A stretch of DNA of 27,555 bases, taken from assembly GCA_934229535.1 (NCBI GenBank), contig CAKQDS010000024.1:1-27555 (forward strand). The letters are read 5' to 3'. A model generated the notes under the pieces. It had not been told where the DNA came from. It saw only the letters and a list, made by a program, of their open reading frames with translations, and ran no database searches. The position numbers were made by a program, and so were the translations under genes. The DNA is from an uncultured Anaeroplasmataceae bacterium (lineage in GTDB: Bacteria; Bacillota_I; Bacilli_A; Acholeplasmatales; Anaeroplasmataceae). Below, piece after piece: positions 7,950-15,565 of this stretch. Position 1 is the first letter of the stretch. The number at the start of each line of letters is the position of its first letter.

Positions 7950-8444
7950 TTAATTTAAATAAATCATTTTATTATCAAAATCACAAATTACATGTTCATT
8001 AATTGATGTAGGAATGTTCTTACCAACAACATCAGCTCTTATTGGTAATTCTCGATGTCCCCTATCAACAACAACTGCTAATTCAATTTTAGCTGGTCTA
8101 CCAAAATCCATTAGTGCATCCATTGCTGAACGTACACTTCTTCCTGTATATAAAACATCATCAATTAAAATAATTGTTTTACCATCAATATTAATTGGTA
8201 AATTCAAATTTCCATCAATTCTTTTTAAATCATCACGATGATAAGAAATATCTATAGGATATAATTCTACATTTATACCCTCGAATGTCATAATTAAATC
8301 CTTGATATATTTTGCAATAGGCATACCCTTACGCTCTATTCCCATTAAAATAACATCAGCTAGATTATCATTTTTTTCAATAATCTCGTGAGTCATTCTT
8401 TTAAGTGTTCTTATAAATTGTTCATTCTCTAAAATAATTTTCAT
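7950..8444 (-). CDS. pyrR: PyrR, pyrimidine regulator / uracil phosphoribosyltransferase family
   Basis: A 164-residue type I phosphoribosyltransferase. It shows the PRPP-binding loop IILIDDVLYTGRSVR (91-105) and the PyrR-specific stretches IDISYHRDDL (64-73) and VDRGHRELPIRADVVGKNIP (127-146). In Bacillus, PyrR binds pyr mRNA with UMP/UTP to cause attenuation and also converts uracil plus PRPP to UMP. Here it is separated from any pyr biosynthetic gene, so its RNA targets, if any, are elsewhere, or it serves for uracil salvage. The ribosome site is weak (AAAGAT). It lies 33 nt downstream of the yebC-type gene with only a small hairpin between them, so partial co-transcription is likely. Confidence 0.93.
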   Translation of the reverse strand: MKIILENEQFIRTLKRMTHEIIEKNDNLADVILMGIERKGMPIAKYIKDLIMTFEGINVELYPIDISYHRDDLKRIDGNLNLPINIDGKTIILIDDVLYTGRSVRSAMDALMDFGRPAKIELAVVVDRGHRELPIRADVVGKNIPTSINEHVICDFDNKMIYLN

Positions 8445-8456
8445 ATCTTTTATATA

Positions 8457-8478
8457 AAGAAAAAAGCCAAATGGCTTT
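8457..8478 (-). terminator. Small hairpin with T run after the YebC gene
   Basis: AAAGCC (8478-8473) pairs with GGCTTT (8468-8463) around a 4-nt loop, followed by T-rich sequence. It overlaps the stop codon. The stem is only 6 bp, so it is probably a leaky terminator upstream of pyrR. Confidence 0.5.
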
Positions 8479-9209
8479 TATTCCTCATCATCCTCAACAA
8501 TATCAGCATTGTGATGAATTACTTGAACATCATCAAGTTCTCTTAATAAAGAAAGCATACGCTTAAATTTTCCTTCACTTTCCTCATCAAGCTTAACATA
8601 GGTTGTTGGAACTAAATCAACACCCTCAGTCTCAAACTCTAAATCTGGTTTAGCAGCAAGTAAGGCCTCACGCACCTTATCATTATCCTTTGGATCAGCA
8701 ATAATTGTTACAAAGCCATCTTCATTTGTTGATAAATCCTCAAAATCAGCTTCTCCGTTCATTAAGGCCTCCATAGCCTCATCCTCGCTCATACCATCAA
8801 ATACAAATCTTGCCTTACGATTAAACATATATGAAACAGCACTACCAATAGAACCACCAGTTTTATTAAATGCTGTACGAACCTCTGTATATGTACGATT
8901 AACGTTATCAGTTAAGCATTCAACGATAACTGCAACGTTTCCATTACCATAGCCCTCATAAACTGTTTCTTTAGAAGCTCCTGATTGAACTCCCTTTGCT
9001 TTTTCAATTGCACGCTTGATAACATCAGCAGAGCATTGATCCTTTTTAGCTCTAGCTATTACATTTTTTAGCTTTAAATTCATTTCTGGATCAGGAACAC
9101 CAGCTTTTGCTGCTTCAAAAATTTCCTTACCCCATTTAGCATACTTACTAGACTTAGCAGCTGCAGTCTTAGCCATAGATGCTGCACGAACCTCATGAGC
9201 TCTTCCCAT
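8478..9209 (-). CDS. YebC/PmpR-family protein (TACO1-like)
   Basis: A 243-residue member of the YebC/PmpR family, with the hallmark N-terminus MGRAHEVRAASM followed by SKYAKWGKEIF, the central VYEGYGNGNVAVIVECLTDN block, NRTYTEVRTAFNKTGGSIG, and an acidic tail ending in EDDEE. Family members were annotated as transcription regulators; several are now linked to translation of proline-rich stretches (TACO1/YebC). The start at 9209 matches the conserved MGRA start and has AAGGAA (9223-9218) 8 nt upstream; a longer in-frame start at 9227 is rejected. It has its own promoter at 9253-9281. Confidence 0.93.
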   Translation of the reverse strand: MGRAHEVRAASMAKTAAAKSSKYAKWGKEIFEAAKAGVPDPEMNLKLKNVIARAKKDQCSADVIKRAIEKAKGVQSGASKETVYEGYGNGNVAVIVECLTDNVNRTYTEVRTAFNKTGGSIGSAVSYMFNRKARFVFDGMSEDEAMEALMNGEADFEDLSTNEDGFVTIIADPKDNDKVREALLAAKPDLEFETEGVDLVPTTYVKLDEESEGKFKRMLSLLRELDDVQVIHHNADIVEDDEE

Positions 9210-9252
9210 AGAATTACTTCCTTTCAATTCTTTAGATTTTTTTACCTTTATT

Positions 9253-9281
9253 ATTATATCGAAATAGTCTTAATTTTTCAA
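9253..9281 (-). promoter_or_regulatory. Promoter of the YebC gene
   Basis: TTGAAA (9281-9276), 17-nt spacer, TATAAT (9258-9253) on the minus strand. Confidence 0.75.
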
Positions 9282-9300
9282 GAATTATTTATATATATTA

Positions 9301-9360
9301 CAAAAATTCTTACTAAAATTAACTATTTAACCATTTTTTCTAGCAAAATAAACTATTTAA
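9301..9360 (-). repeat. Two imperfect 30-bp direct repeats upstream of the YebC promoter
   Basis: On the minus strand TTAAATAGTT followed by (T/A)ATTTT occurs at 9360 and again at 9330, exactly 30 bp apart; the second halves diverge. It could be a regulator-binding pair or AT-rich chance similarity. Confidence 0.4.
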
Positions 9361-9395
9361 AAGGCAAGATTTGCTTCATTCAATCCTGCCTTTTT
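9359..9395 (-). terminator. Terminator of the peptidase/XRE/membrane-protein operon
   Basis: An inverted repeat with arms around 9359-9373 and 9384-9395 (AAAGGCA, one mismatch, GATT) just past the stop at 9401. T-rich sequence follows on both sides, so it may work in both directions. Confidence 0.65.
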
Positions 9396-9400
9396 AGTCA

Positions 9401-9841
9401 TTAATATTTTTTATGATAATATAAAAGAGTTGATATTAGCGTAATAACAATTATAAATATAACAATCAATAGCGTATAAAAAATATTTCTATCAATAAAA
9501 CCAAAGGCTACAGTAATAGTTGATAATACATATAAAATGATCTTAATTGTTAAAGCACATGATTTCATTTTAACAAAAACTAAACGCTCATCATGTAGCT
9601 TAACATAGGCTTTAGTAGCATATTCCTCTTTTTTTAGAATCAGGATATAATTCACTATTTTTTTAATAATTACACCCTCAACTAAAATAAATAAAACATA
9701 TCTCAAAGCCATCAAATCTGCATAAACCTTAAAATACTTTGAAAGAATTGGCGGCAAAGCTGTTATAACAATAATTGGAAGCAATGTTGCAAGACACATA
9801 ACAATTAGCTTAGCTCTAGTAACCTTCAAAAATCTATCCAT
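9401..9841 (-). CDS. Small membrane protein paired with an XRE regulator
   Basis: A 146-residue protein with four predicted membrane segments (about 12-34, 43-61, 88-112, 118-142) separated by a basic loop (KKEEYATKAYVKLHDER). I do not recognise a named family with confidence. The arrangement, a membrane protein directly downstream of a 66-residue XRE regulator, recurs in Firmicutes, where the regulator commonly controls its partner. GAAAGGAA lies upstream of ATG 9841, 15 nt after the regulator's stop. It ends in LLYYHKKY, is last in the operon and is followed by a terminator. Function is unknown. Confidence 0.75.
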   Translation of the reverse strand: MDRFLKVTRAKLIVMCLATLLPIIVITALPPILSKYFKVYADLMALRYVLFILVEGVIIKKIVNYILILKKEEYATKAYVKLHDERLVFVKMKSCALTIKIILYVLSTITVAFGFIDRNIFYTLLIVIFIIVITLISTLLYYHKKY

Positions 9842-9856
9842 AATTAAATTCCTTTC

Positions 9857-10057
9857 CTAATCATTGTCCTCAAGGATAAATACATCCTCAACATTCTTTT
9901 TAAATACCTTAGCAATTTTTAAAGCAAGCGGTAAAGATGCTGTGTATTTTCCTTGTTCAATCGAAATAATAGTTTGTCTTGTTACACCAACCTGCTTAGC
10001 TAAATATTCTTGGGTCATTTTAAGCTGCTTTCTTAAAACATAAACCTTATTTATCAA
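9857..10057 (-). CDS. Small XRE/Cro-like transcriptional regulator (TTG start)
   Basis: A stand-alone HTH_3 domain, 66 residues, typical of the YgzD-like group: INKVYVLRKQLKMTQEYLA, then VGVTRQTIISIEQGKYTASL (recognition helix region) and a short VEDVF tail. The start is set as TTG at 10057: AGGGG (10070-10066) lies 8 nt upstream, whereas the longer GTG start at 10066 would overlap that ribosome site. This also restores the usual short N-terminus (M-INKV). The ribosome site abuts the stop of the peptidase gene, so translation is coupled. It probably regulates this operon and/or the membrane protein. Confidence 0.85.
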   Translation of the reverse strand: MINKVYVLRKQLKMTQEYLAKQVGVTRQTIISIEQGKYTASLPLALKIAKVFKKNVEDVFILEDND

Positions 10058-10068
10058 TAATAGCACCC

Positions 10069-11757
10069 CTAATCACTATAAGAATCTATAATAGGTAAAA
10101 GACGATTAATAATTTTAGAAATAGTTCCATCCTCAAAAGGATTAGATAAATTTGCTTCCTTAAGAAGCTCTAAGAATGACATACTTCCACCTAAATCACA
10201 TAAATGAAGATAATCACGCCATGCAATACTATGATTATCTAAATTCTTCTCATAAAATTCAACTGCACAAACCTGGGCAAGAGTATAATCAATATAATAC
10301 AATGGCGAATTAAATACATGCTGCTGTCTAAACCAATAACACCCCTTTTCCCACATTGGTTGGTATGTATATTTCTTAGATGGTAAATACATTTTCTCCA
10401 ATTTTCTAAAGCATTCCTTACGCTCTATAGGAGTCATATTATAATTTAAATATACTTCCTCTTGAAAGTTATCAATTAAACAACCATATGGAATAAAGGT
10501 AATAGTTCCACTCATATGAGAAATCTTATATTTTCTTTCATCCTCACCAAAGAATGAATTCATCCATGGATAGGCAAAAAATTCCATACTCATAGAATGA
10601 ATTTCGCATGCCTCCATAGTAGGCCACATTAAATCAGGGTTTGTAATATGCTTACTAGCACGATATACCTCAAAGGCATGACCAGCCTCATGAGTTAAAA
10701 CATCAACATCACCTTTAGTTTGATTAAAATTAGAGAAAATAAATGGTGCATGATATTTAGGAATATATGTACAATATCCTCCACCCTGCTTACCCTTTTT
10801 AGTCTCTAAGTCCATAAACTTACCTGAGACCATATATTTAAAGAATTCATCAGTTTCTAAAGACATTTCATTATACATTTTTGAAGCCTTCATAACTAAC
10901 TCATCCTTATTTCCCTTAGGAGTCGGATTACCATCTAAAAATTCTAAATTCATATCAAAAGCTTCTGGATTTGTAATTTTTATTCTTTTCGCCTGATTAG
11001 CAAAAAGCTTCTCACTTACAGGAACTATATAATCTAAAACCTGCTTACGATATTTTCTAACATCTAAATAATTATAATCAGTTCTTCCCATTCTTAAATA
11101 GCCAAATTCAAGATAATTTTCATATCCTAGCTTTTGAGCCATTTTAGTTCTAACCTTAACAAGCTTATCATAGATTTCATCTAGTTCATCTTCATGACAA
11201 GCAAAAAAGCTATCAATTAGCTTAGAAGCCTCTAATCTTACGTTTCGATCAACAGCTGTTGAATATTTTCCCATTTGACTTAAATTGTTTATTTTACCAT
11301 CATATTCAATTTGGCAGCTAGCTAAAAGCTTTGAATATTTTGTAGTAAGCTTACTTTCCTCTACAAGCTCATCCATAATTGAATCATCAAATGTCTTTAA
11401 GCTAACCTCCATCATTTTAAACCAATGGCTAGTATATATTTTTTCAAGCTCACATCTTTTTGGATGATTTACTAAAACTTTTGATATTTTTGTGATAGCA
11501 CTTGAATATTTTGGAGATTCATTATCAAAGAATTCCTGTTCATCCTCATAAAATTTATCTGTAGTATCAATAGTATTGCGAATAGAGCAAATAACCATCA
11601 TACTTTCAAATTCAATTTTAATATTTTCTATTTCTTTAATTAATCTCTTTATTTCTTCTACATCTAATGAATTCTCTATTTTCTTACCAAGAGCCTCTAA
11701 ATCATCACATGTTTTTTTTACATCTGGACGTTTATACACAAATTCCTTAAATTCCAT
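10069..11757 (-). CDS. M3-family oligoendopeptidase (PepF-like)
   Basis: A 562-residue zinc metallopeptidase of family M3. The active site HEAGH is at residues 356-360, and the expected third zinc ligand E385 is in EACEIHSMSMEFF. Length and C-terminal layout (YYIDYTLAQVCAVEFYEK) fit cytoplasmic oligoendopeptidases that trim peptides of roughly 6-20 residues. There is no signal peptide. The start ATG at 11757 is chosen because GAGGTG (11769-11764) lies 6 nt upstream; a GTG at 11766 overlaps this site. It has its own promoter (11786-11814) and leads an operon with the XRE and membrane-protein genes. Confidence 0.93.
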   Translation of the reverse strand: MEFKEFVYKRPDVKKTCDDLEALGKKIENSLDVEEIKRLIKEIENIKIEFESMMVICSIRNTIDTTDKFYEDEQEFFDNESPKYSSAITKISKVLVNHPKRCELEKIYTSHWFKMMEVSLKTFDDSIMDELVEESKLTTKYSKLLASCQIEYDGKINNLSQMGKYSTAVDRNVRLEASKLIDSFFACHEDELDEIYDKLVKVRTKMAQKLGYENYLEFGYLRMGRTDYNYLDVRKYRKQVLDYIVPVSEKLFANQAKRIKITNPEAFDMNLEFLDGNPTPKGNKDELVMKASKMYNEMSLETDEFFKYMVSGKFMDLETKKGKQGGGYCTYIPKYHAPFIFSNFNQTKGDVDVLTHEAGHAFEVYRASKHITNPDLMWPTMEACEIHSMSMEFFAYPWMNSFFGEDERKYKISHMSGTITFIPYGCLIDNFQEEVYLNYNMTPIERKECFRKLEKMYLPSKKYTYQPMWEKGCYWFRQQHVFNSPLYYIDYTLAQVCAVEFYEKNLDNHSIAWRDYLHLCDLGGSMSFLELLKEANLSNPFEDGTISKIINRLLPIIDSYSD

Positions 11758-11785
11758 AATAATCACCTCAATTAAATCTTAATTA

Positions 11786-11814
11786 ATTATATCTTATTTC
11801 AACTAATAATTCAA
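11786..11814 (-). promoter_or_regulatory. Promoter of the M3 peptidase operon
   Basis: TTGAAT (11814-11809), 17-nt spacer, TATAAT (11791-11786); it lies just after the transketolase terminator. Confidence 0.78.
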
Positions 11815-11823
11815 GAAATGAAC

Positions 11824-11849
11824 AAAAATGCTGTAAGTAACAGCATTTT
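11824..11849 (-). terminator. Terminator after transketolase
   Basis: A 10-bp perfect stem (11849-11840 with 11834-11825) around a 5-nt loop and a T-rich 3' arm, 5 nt past the stop codon. Confidence 0.78.
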
Positions 11850-11854
11850 CTTAA

Positions 11855-13822
11855 TTATTTAATATTTTTATAAACCTCATAAATATTATTTACTGTAAAG
11901 CCATAATAAGGAATTATTTCCTTTAAAGGCATTGACTTACCAAATTCATCAATACCATAAACATTAGCAGCATATTTATACCAAGGCATTGTCGCACCCA
12001 TTTCTACAGCTAAACGCTTAGTGATACGCTTTGGCAATACCATTTCTTTATATTCAGGTGATTGTTCATCAAACAAGCACATTGAAGGCATTGAAACAAC
12101 ACGAACAAATTCGCCCTCAGATTCAAGTTTTTTAGCAACATCAATACATAATGAAAGCTCGCTTCCACAGCTAATCATTATAGCATTAGGGCTAACCTTA
12201 GGTTCAAAGGCAATATAGCCACCAGCCTTAACTCCCTCATAATTAGTACAATCTAAATTTAAAACTGGCTGTCTTGTTGAAACAACAATTGTTGGACGCT
12301 TTGTTTCTTCGAATGCTAAAAGCATTGCGCTTGTCATCTCAACAGCATCAGCTGGTCTAAATAAATTACAATTAGGCATAGCTCTAAACATTGCAAGCTG
12401 CTCAATTGGTTGATGACTAGGACCATCCTCACCTACACATACGCTATCATGAGAAAATAAGAATACACTAGGAATATTACTTATAGCGGCAAGTCTAATT
12501 GCTGGCTTCATATAATCAGAAAATACAAAGAAGCCACTACCAAAGCCTTTAGTACCACCATGAGCTGTAATTCCATTACAAATAGCTGCCATTGCATGCT
12601 CTCTTACACCAAATAAAATATTACGACCTTGACGATTATCATAATCGAAGACACCATTTGCACCTCTAACCATAGTTGATGAGCATAAATCAGCAGAACC
12701 ACCCATTATATTAGGTAGCTTAGTGCTAATCCAATCTAAAACCTTACCCATAACCTTACGAGTTGATTCTTTACTTCCTACCTCCCAAGAAGGCATATCT
12801 TCATAATCATCAATACTAAAGCTATTATAGATATAATTTTGGAATACTTCATATTCATTATGATATTTTTCACTGTAATTTTTAAGTTCGGTATTCCACT
12901 GCGTATCTGCAAGAATTCCTCTTTCAATTACATTTTCTTTATAGAATTCATAAACGCTTGGTGGGATTACAAATGAAGGATAATCATATCCTAAATTCTC
13001 TCTTAATGCCTCAATATCTTCTTGAGAAAGTGGCTTACCATGAACAGAATTTTCTCCACTATTAGGTGCACCATAGCCAATAACCGTCTTAATCTCAATT
13101 AAAGTTGGCCTATTATTACTTTCCTTAGCCTGGGAAATAGCAGCTTCTATTTCATCACAATCATTACCATCATTAACTAATATATAATTCCAATTCATTG
13201 CTAAGGCCTTATTCTTAACGCTATCAGAATTACAGAATTTAACCTCACCATCAAGCTGAATATCATTAGAATCAAACAATACAATAAGCTTTCCAAGCTT
13301 TAAATGGCCAGCCAAAGACATTGCCTCCATCGCAACACCTTCCTCTAAATCACCATCACCGCATAAAGCATAAGTATAATGATTAACAATCTTACTATCA
13401 AGCTTATTAAACTTTGAAGCTAAAAAAGCTTCACTAATTGCCATACCAACTGCACTTGCAATACCCTGACCAAGAGGACCAGTTGACATATCAATACCAT
13501 CAGTATGACCAAGCTCAGGATGTCCTGGAGTTAAGCTTCCCTTTTGACGAAAATTCATCAAATCATCCATAGAAATCTTAAAGCCTGATAAATGTAGCAT
13601 AATATAAAGTAGCATAGAGCCATGACCAGCACTTAATATAAATCTATCTCTATCAAACCATTTTGATTCATTAGAATCAATATTAATCTCTCTTGTAAAT
13701 AATGTATGAAGAATTGGCGCTGCACCTAAAACAATTCCTGGATGACCACTTTTAGCCTTAGTGATGCATTCAGCACCAAGAACTCTAATTGCATTAATAC
13801 ATTCTTGATCAATTTTCTTCAT
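11855..13822 (-). CDS. tkt: Transketolase
   Basis: A full-length 655-residue thiamine-diphosphate enzyme moving two-carbon units between sugar phosphates in the non-oxidative pentose phosphate pathway. Visible motifs: SGHPG with H27, HGS with H67, the ThDP/metal motif GDGDLEEG (155-162) ending at N186, the catalytic glutamate E408 in FGVREHAMAAICNG, and DSVCVGEDGPSHQPIEQL (459-476), which identifies a complete transketolase. The start ATG 13822 is chosen for GAGG 9 nt upstream; the in-frame ATG at 13837 has its ribosome site too close. It overlaps the upstream membrane-protein gene by 14 bp, so the two are coupled. Confidence 0.95.
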   Translation of the reverse strand: MKKIDQECINAIRVLGAECITKAKSGHPGIVLGAAPILHTLFTREINIDSNESKWFDRDRFILSAGHGSMLLYIMLHLSGFKISMDDLMNFRQKGSLTPGHPELGHTDGIDMSTGPLGQGIASAVGMAISEAFLASKFNKLDSKIVNHYTYALCGDGDLEEGVAMEAMSLAGHLKLGKLIVLFDSNDIQLDGEVKFCNSDSVKNKALAMNWNYILVNDGNDCDEIEAAISQAKESNNRPTLIEIKTVIGYGAPNSGENSVHGKPLSQEDIEALRENLGYDYPSFVIPPSVYEFYKENVIERGILADTQWNTELKNYSEKYHNEYEVFQNYIYNSFSIDDYEDMPSWEVGSKESTRKVMGKVLDWISTKLPNIMGGSADLCSSTMVRGANGVFDYDNRQGRNILFGVREHAMAAICNGITAHGGTKGFGSGFFVFSDYMKPAIRLAAISNIPSVFLFSHDSVCVGEDGPSHQPIEQLAMFRAMPNCNLFRPADAVEMTSAMLLAFEETKRPTIVVSTRQPVLNLDCTNYEGVKAGGYIAFEPKVSPNAIMISCGSELSLCIDVAKKLESEGEFVRVVSMPSMCLFDEQSPEYKEMVLPKRITKRLAVEMGATMPWYKYAANVYGIDEFGKSMPLKEIIPYYGFTVNNIYEVYKNIK

Positions 13823-14477
13823 TCTTTTTGTCCTCATTTTCCTTTACATCGTTGCTATTTTCTTTTTCCTCTAAGCCTTCATTTTCTTTATCATCATCTA
13901 GCTCATCTGGATATTTTCTTTCATAAAAGGCATCAGCATAGCCTCTTTGGAACTCCAAAAGCTCATCAAAATGCTTCTCACCTAGATATTTCTTTATTTC
14001 CGCTACGCTTTTAACATTTACATCACTAATTTTCTTCTTTGATAGGCGATTTAAAAACATAATTAAAATTAAAAATGTTCCTAAAATCAAAATACAAATC
14101 CAAAGCTTCCAGTGCCATACTGAAACACCAATTAAATAAACAATTACGCATAATAATGTTAATGGCATAATAATTTGCTTAGAAAACTTATTACCAATCT
14201 TTTCACACTCATCCCAAAAATCAAGCCAAACCTTATTAATATTTGCACTATATAAATCCTTAAGACCTTCATAATAGCCACTTTCAACATAAATACGATA
14301 ATTTATTCCATCCTCACTACTCCAAACATAAAATTTAGATTGAGATGTATATTCATTATAAATGTCTTCGAAATCATCCATTGAATAAATTTCAATGATT
14401 CTTTCATCTTCTAATTTTTGAACATCAATTGCTTCTTTACCATCAGCAGCATGATAAATTTTAGGGTTAATTCTCAT
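13809..14477 (-). CDS. Unknown two-TM membrane protein upstream of transketolase
   Basis: 222 residues with no family I recognise. An N-terminal soluble domain (1-100) includes DGINYRIYVESGYYEGLKDL and two Trp-containing stretches. Two adjacent membrane segments follow (about 102-120 and 124-143) separated by a short WHWK turn, so both ends should face the cytoplasm. A second soluble part contains HFDELLEFQRGYADAFYERK. The tail from about 190 is highly acidic and Asn/Glu/Lys-rich and probably disordered. AAGGA precedes ATG 14477. Its 3' end overlaps the transketolase start, suggesting co-expression rather than proven shared function. Confidence 0.75.
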   Translation of the reverse strand: MRINPKIYHAADGKEAIDVQKLEDERIIEIYSMDDFEDIYNEYTSQSKFYVWSSEDGINYRIYVESGYYEGLKDLYSANINKVWLDFWDECEKIGNKFSKQIIMPLTLLCVIVYLIGVSVWHWKLWICILILGTFLILIMFLNRLSKKKISDVNVKSVAEIKKYLGEKHFDELLEFQRGYADAFYERKYPDELDDDKENEGLEEKENSNDVKENEDKKNEEN

Positions 14478-14511
14478 TTAATCAATTTCCTTTCTTTTAA
14501 TAAACACATAT

Positions 14512-14520
14512 ATTATACCA
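14512..14520 (-). promoter_or_regulatory. Extended -10 promoter for the membrane protein/transketolase operon
   Basis: TGGTATAAT on the minus strand (TG-N-TATAAT; -10 at 14517-14512). No good -35 is visible (best TTTTGT at 17 nt), which fits an extended -10 promoter. Confidence 0.6.
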
Positions 14521-14543
14521 TAACTAACAAGCAAACAAAACAG

Positions 14544-14578
14544 CAAAAAAAAATAAGTTCATTTTTACAATGAACTTA
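14544..14578 (-). terminator. Terminator of the SHOCT repeat-protein gene
   Basis: A perfect 10-bp stem (14578-14569 with 14563-14554), a 5-nt loop and a long T run (14553-14546). Confidence 0.88.
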
Positions 14579-14587
14579 CCTAATGTC

Positions 14588-15403
14588 CTATAGCATTTTA
14601 GATATAATTTTAGCCTTTATAGCCTTAAATTCCTCATCTGATAAAATTCCCGCCTTAGCTAATTGACTAAATCTTTCTAAATCCTCAGCAAGCTTTAAAT
14701 AATCAACGCTAGAATCTGTACTAGCCTTTGCTTCTTCCTTTTTAGGTTCAATATGAACAGGTTCTACTTTCTCTTCCTTTTTAGGTTCAATATGAACTGG
14801 TTCTACTTTCTCTTCCTTTTTAGGTTCAATATGAACTGGTTCTACTTTCTCTTCCTTTTTAGGCTCAACATGAGCTGGCTTTACTATTTCTTCCTTTTTA
14901 GGTTCAATATGAGTAGGCTCTACTACTTCCTTTTTAGGCTTTGCTTCTACACTCTCTTCTTCAGCCTTAGCACTAAATGACATTGCAGGCTTTGCTTCAT
15001 CATAAGCTCTTGCTTGCTCAATTTGTTCATTAATTTCATCCTCATTTTCAAATGAAGCATTTGCAAAATCTAAGGGACCAGAAACCTTGAAATCCTCTTT
15101 AAATGGATCATCATCAACCTCAACAGCTCCCTTAACAGGCTTTTTGACTGGTTCAACTGGCTTTGTTACCGGCTTTGTTACTGGCTTAGTAACAGGTTTA
15201 TTAATAGGTTTATTTACTCCAGGAATAGCATTCATAACCTTTGGTACTTCACGCATTAAAATAATTTCATCAAGAGTTTTAACAGTTCGAATACGATATT
15301 TCTCTAAGCATTCACTACAAATCGGAAAGCCATCCCTTGTCATATAAGGTGGAGCACCCTTAACAACAGCAGCGCATCTTCCACACACGAAATTCTTTGC
15401 CAT
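14588..15403 (-). CDS. Zinc-ribbon, KPV/PKKEE repeat and SHOCT-domain protein
   Basis: 271 residues in four parts. Part one is an N-terminal CxxC...CxxC zinc knuckle (C7, C10, C29, C32; VCGRCAAVV and ICSECLEK). Part two is a TKPV tetrapeptide run around residues 68-90. Part three, after an acidic/alanine segment, is five 13-residue repeats of the type PVHIEPKKEEKVE (39 bp each at DNA level). Part four is a C-terminal SHOCT domain (about 234-271: LERFSQLAKAGILSDEEFKA), a short helical module often used for oligomerisation or attachment. There is no signal peptide or membrane segment, so it is cytoplasmic with a charged low-complexity linker. Function is unknown. Repeat number may vary between strains. 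It is divergent from the two-component system. Confidence 0.8.
   Translation of the reverse strand: MAKNFVCGRCAAVVKGAPPYMTRDGFPICSECLEKYRIRTVKTLDEIILMREVPKVMNAIPGVNKPINKPVTKPVTKPVTKPVEPVKKPVKGAVEVDDDPFKEDFKVSGPLDFANASFENEDEINEQIEQARAYDEAKPAMSFSAKAEEESVEAKPKKEVVEPTHIEPKKEEIVKPAHVEPKKEEKVEPVHIEPKKEEKVEPVHIEPKKEEKVEPVHIEPKKEEAKASTDSSVDYLKLAEDLERFSQLAKAGILSDEEFKAIKAKIISKML
14732..14935 (-). repeat. 39-bp tandem repeat within the SHOCT-protein gene
   Basis: The unit containing CCTTTTTAGG(T/C)TCAA on the plus strand recurs with exact 39-bp spacing (marker C at 14737, 14776, 14815, 14854, 14893) and a last copy at 36 bp (14929). The central copies are nearly identical, the outer ones diverged. It encodes the 13-residue PKKEE repeats. 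Confidence 0.9.
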
Positions 15404-15494
15404 ATTTTCTCAACGTCCTTTAACATAATTAATTATCATATAGGATTATTCTACCATATTTTTACATTTCATTCCATATAATTTATGATTTTTT

Positions 15495-15509
15495 TGTGAA
15501 AATCTCACA
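15495..15509. promoter_or_regulatory. TGTGA-N5-TCACA dyad upstream of the response regulator
   Basis: TGTGA (15495-15499) and TCACA (15505-15509) flank 5 nt. The dyad covers the -35 region of the response-regulator promoter and is a candidate operator. It resembles a Crp-type site but with a spacer one base shorter than the classical six. Confidence 0.4.
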
Positions 15510-15528
15510 CAAAGTTATGTTTTTTTTG

Positions 15529-15534
15529 TATAAT
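15529..15534 (+). promoter_or_regulatory. -10 element of the two-component operon promoter
   Basis: TATAAT (15529-15534) preceded by a run of eight T and G. The -35 position (15506-15511, CACACA) is poor, suggesting an activated promoter. Confidence 0.6.
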
Positions 15535-15565
15535 ATACATATATTCTATTTTTAAGGAGTCTAGA

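Noticed and set aside
8014..8241. Plus-strand open frame inside pyrR
   Set aside because: Antisense to a strongly conserved PRPP-binding region; no ribosome site or promoter.
9195..9404. Plus-strand 69-codon frame in the yebC upstream region
   Set aside because: Low-complexity, overlaps the yebC promoter and start on the other strand, and lacks a ribosome site.
13742..14014. 90-codon plus-strand frame over the transketolase/membrane-protein junction
   Set aside because: Antisense to the acidic tail of the membrane protein and the transketolase N-terminus; composition typical of a reverse shadow.
14732..14935. Regular 39-bp repeats as a possible CRISPR array
   Set aside because: Units are directly adjacent with no variable spacers and are translated as a protein repeat.
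14753..14980. Plus-strand open frame rich in Phe/Tyr/Leu/Arg opposite the SHOCT gene
   Set aside because: It is the antisense shadow of the 39-bp repeats (PKKEE read backwards); it has no ribosome site and the minus-strand protein has recognisable domains.
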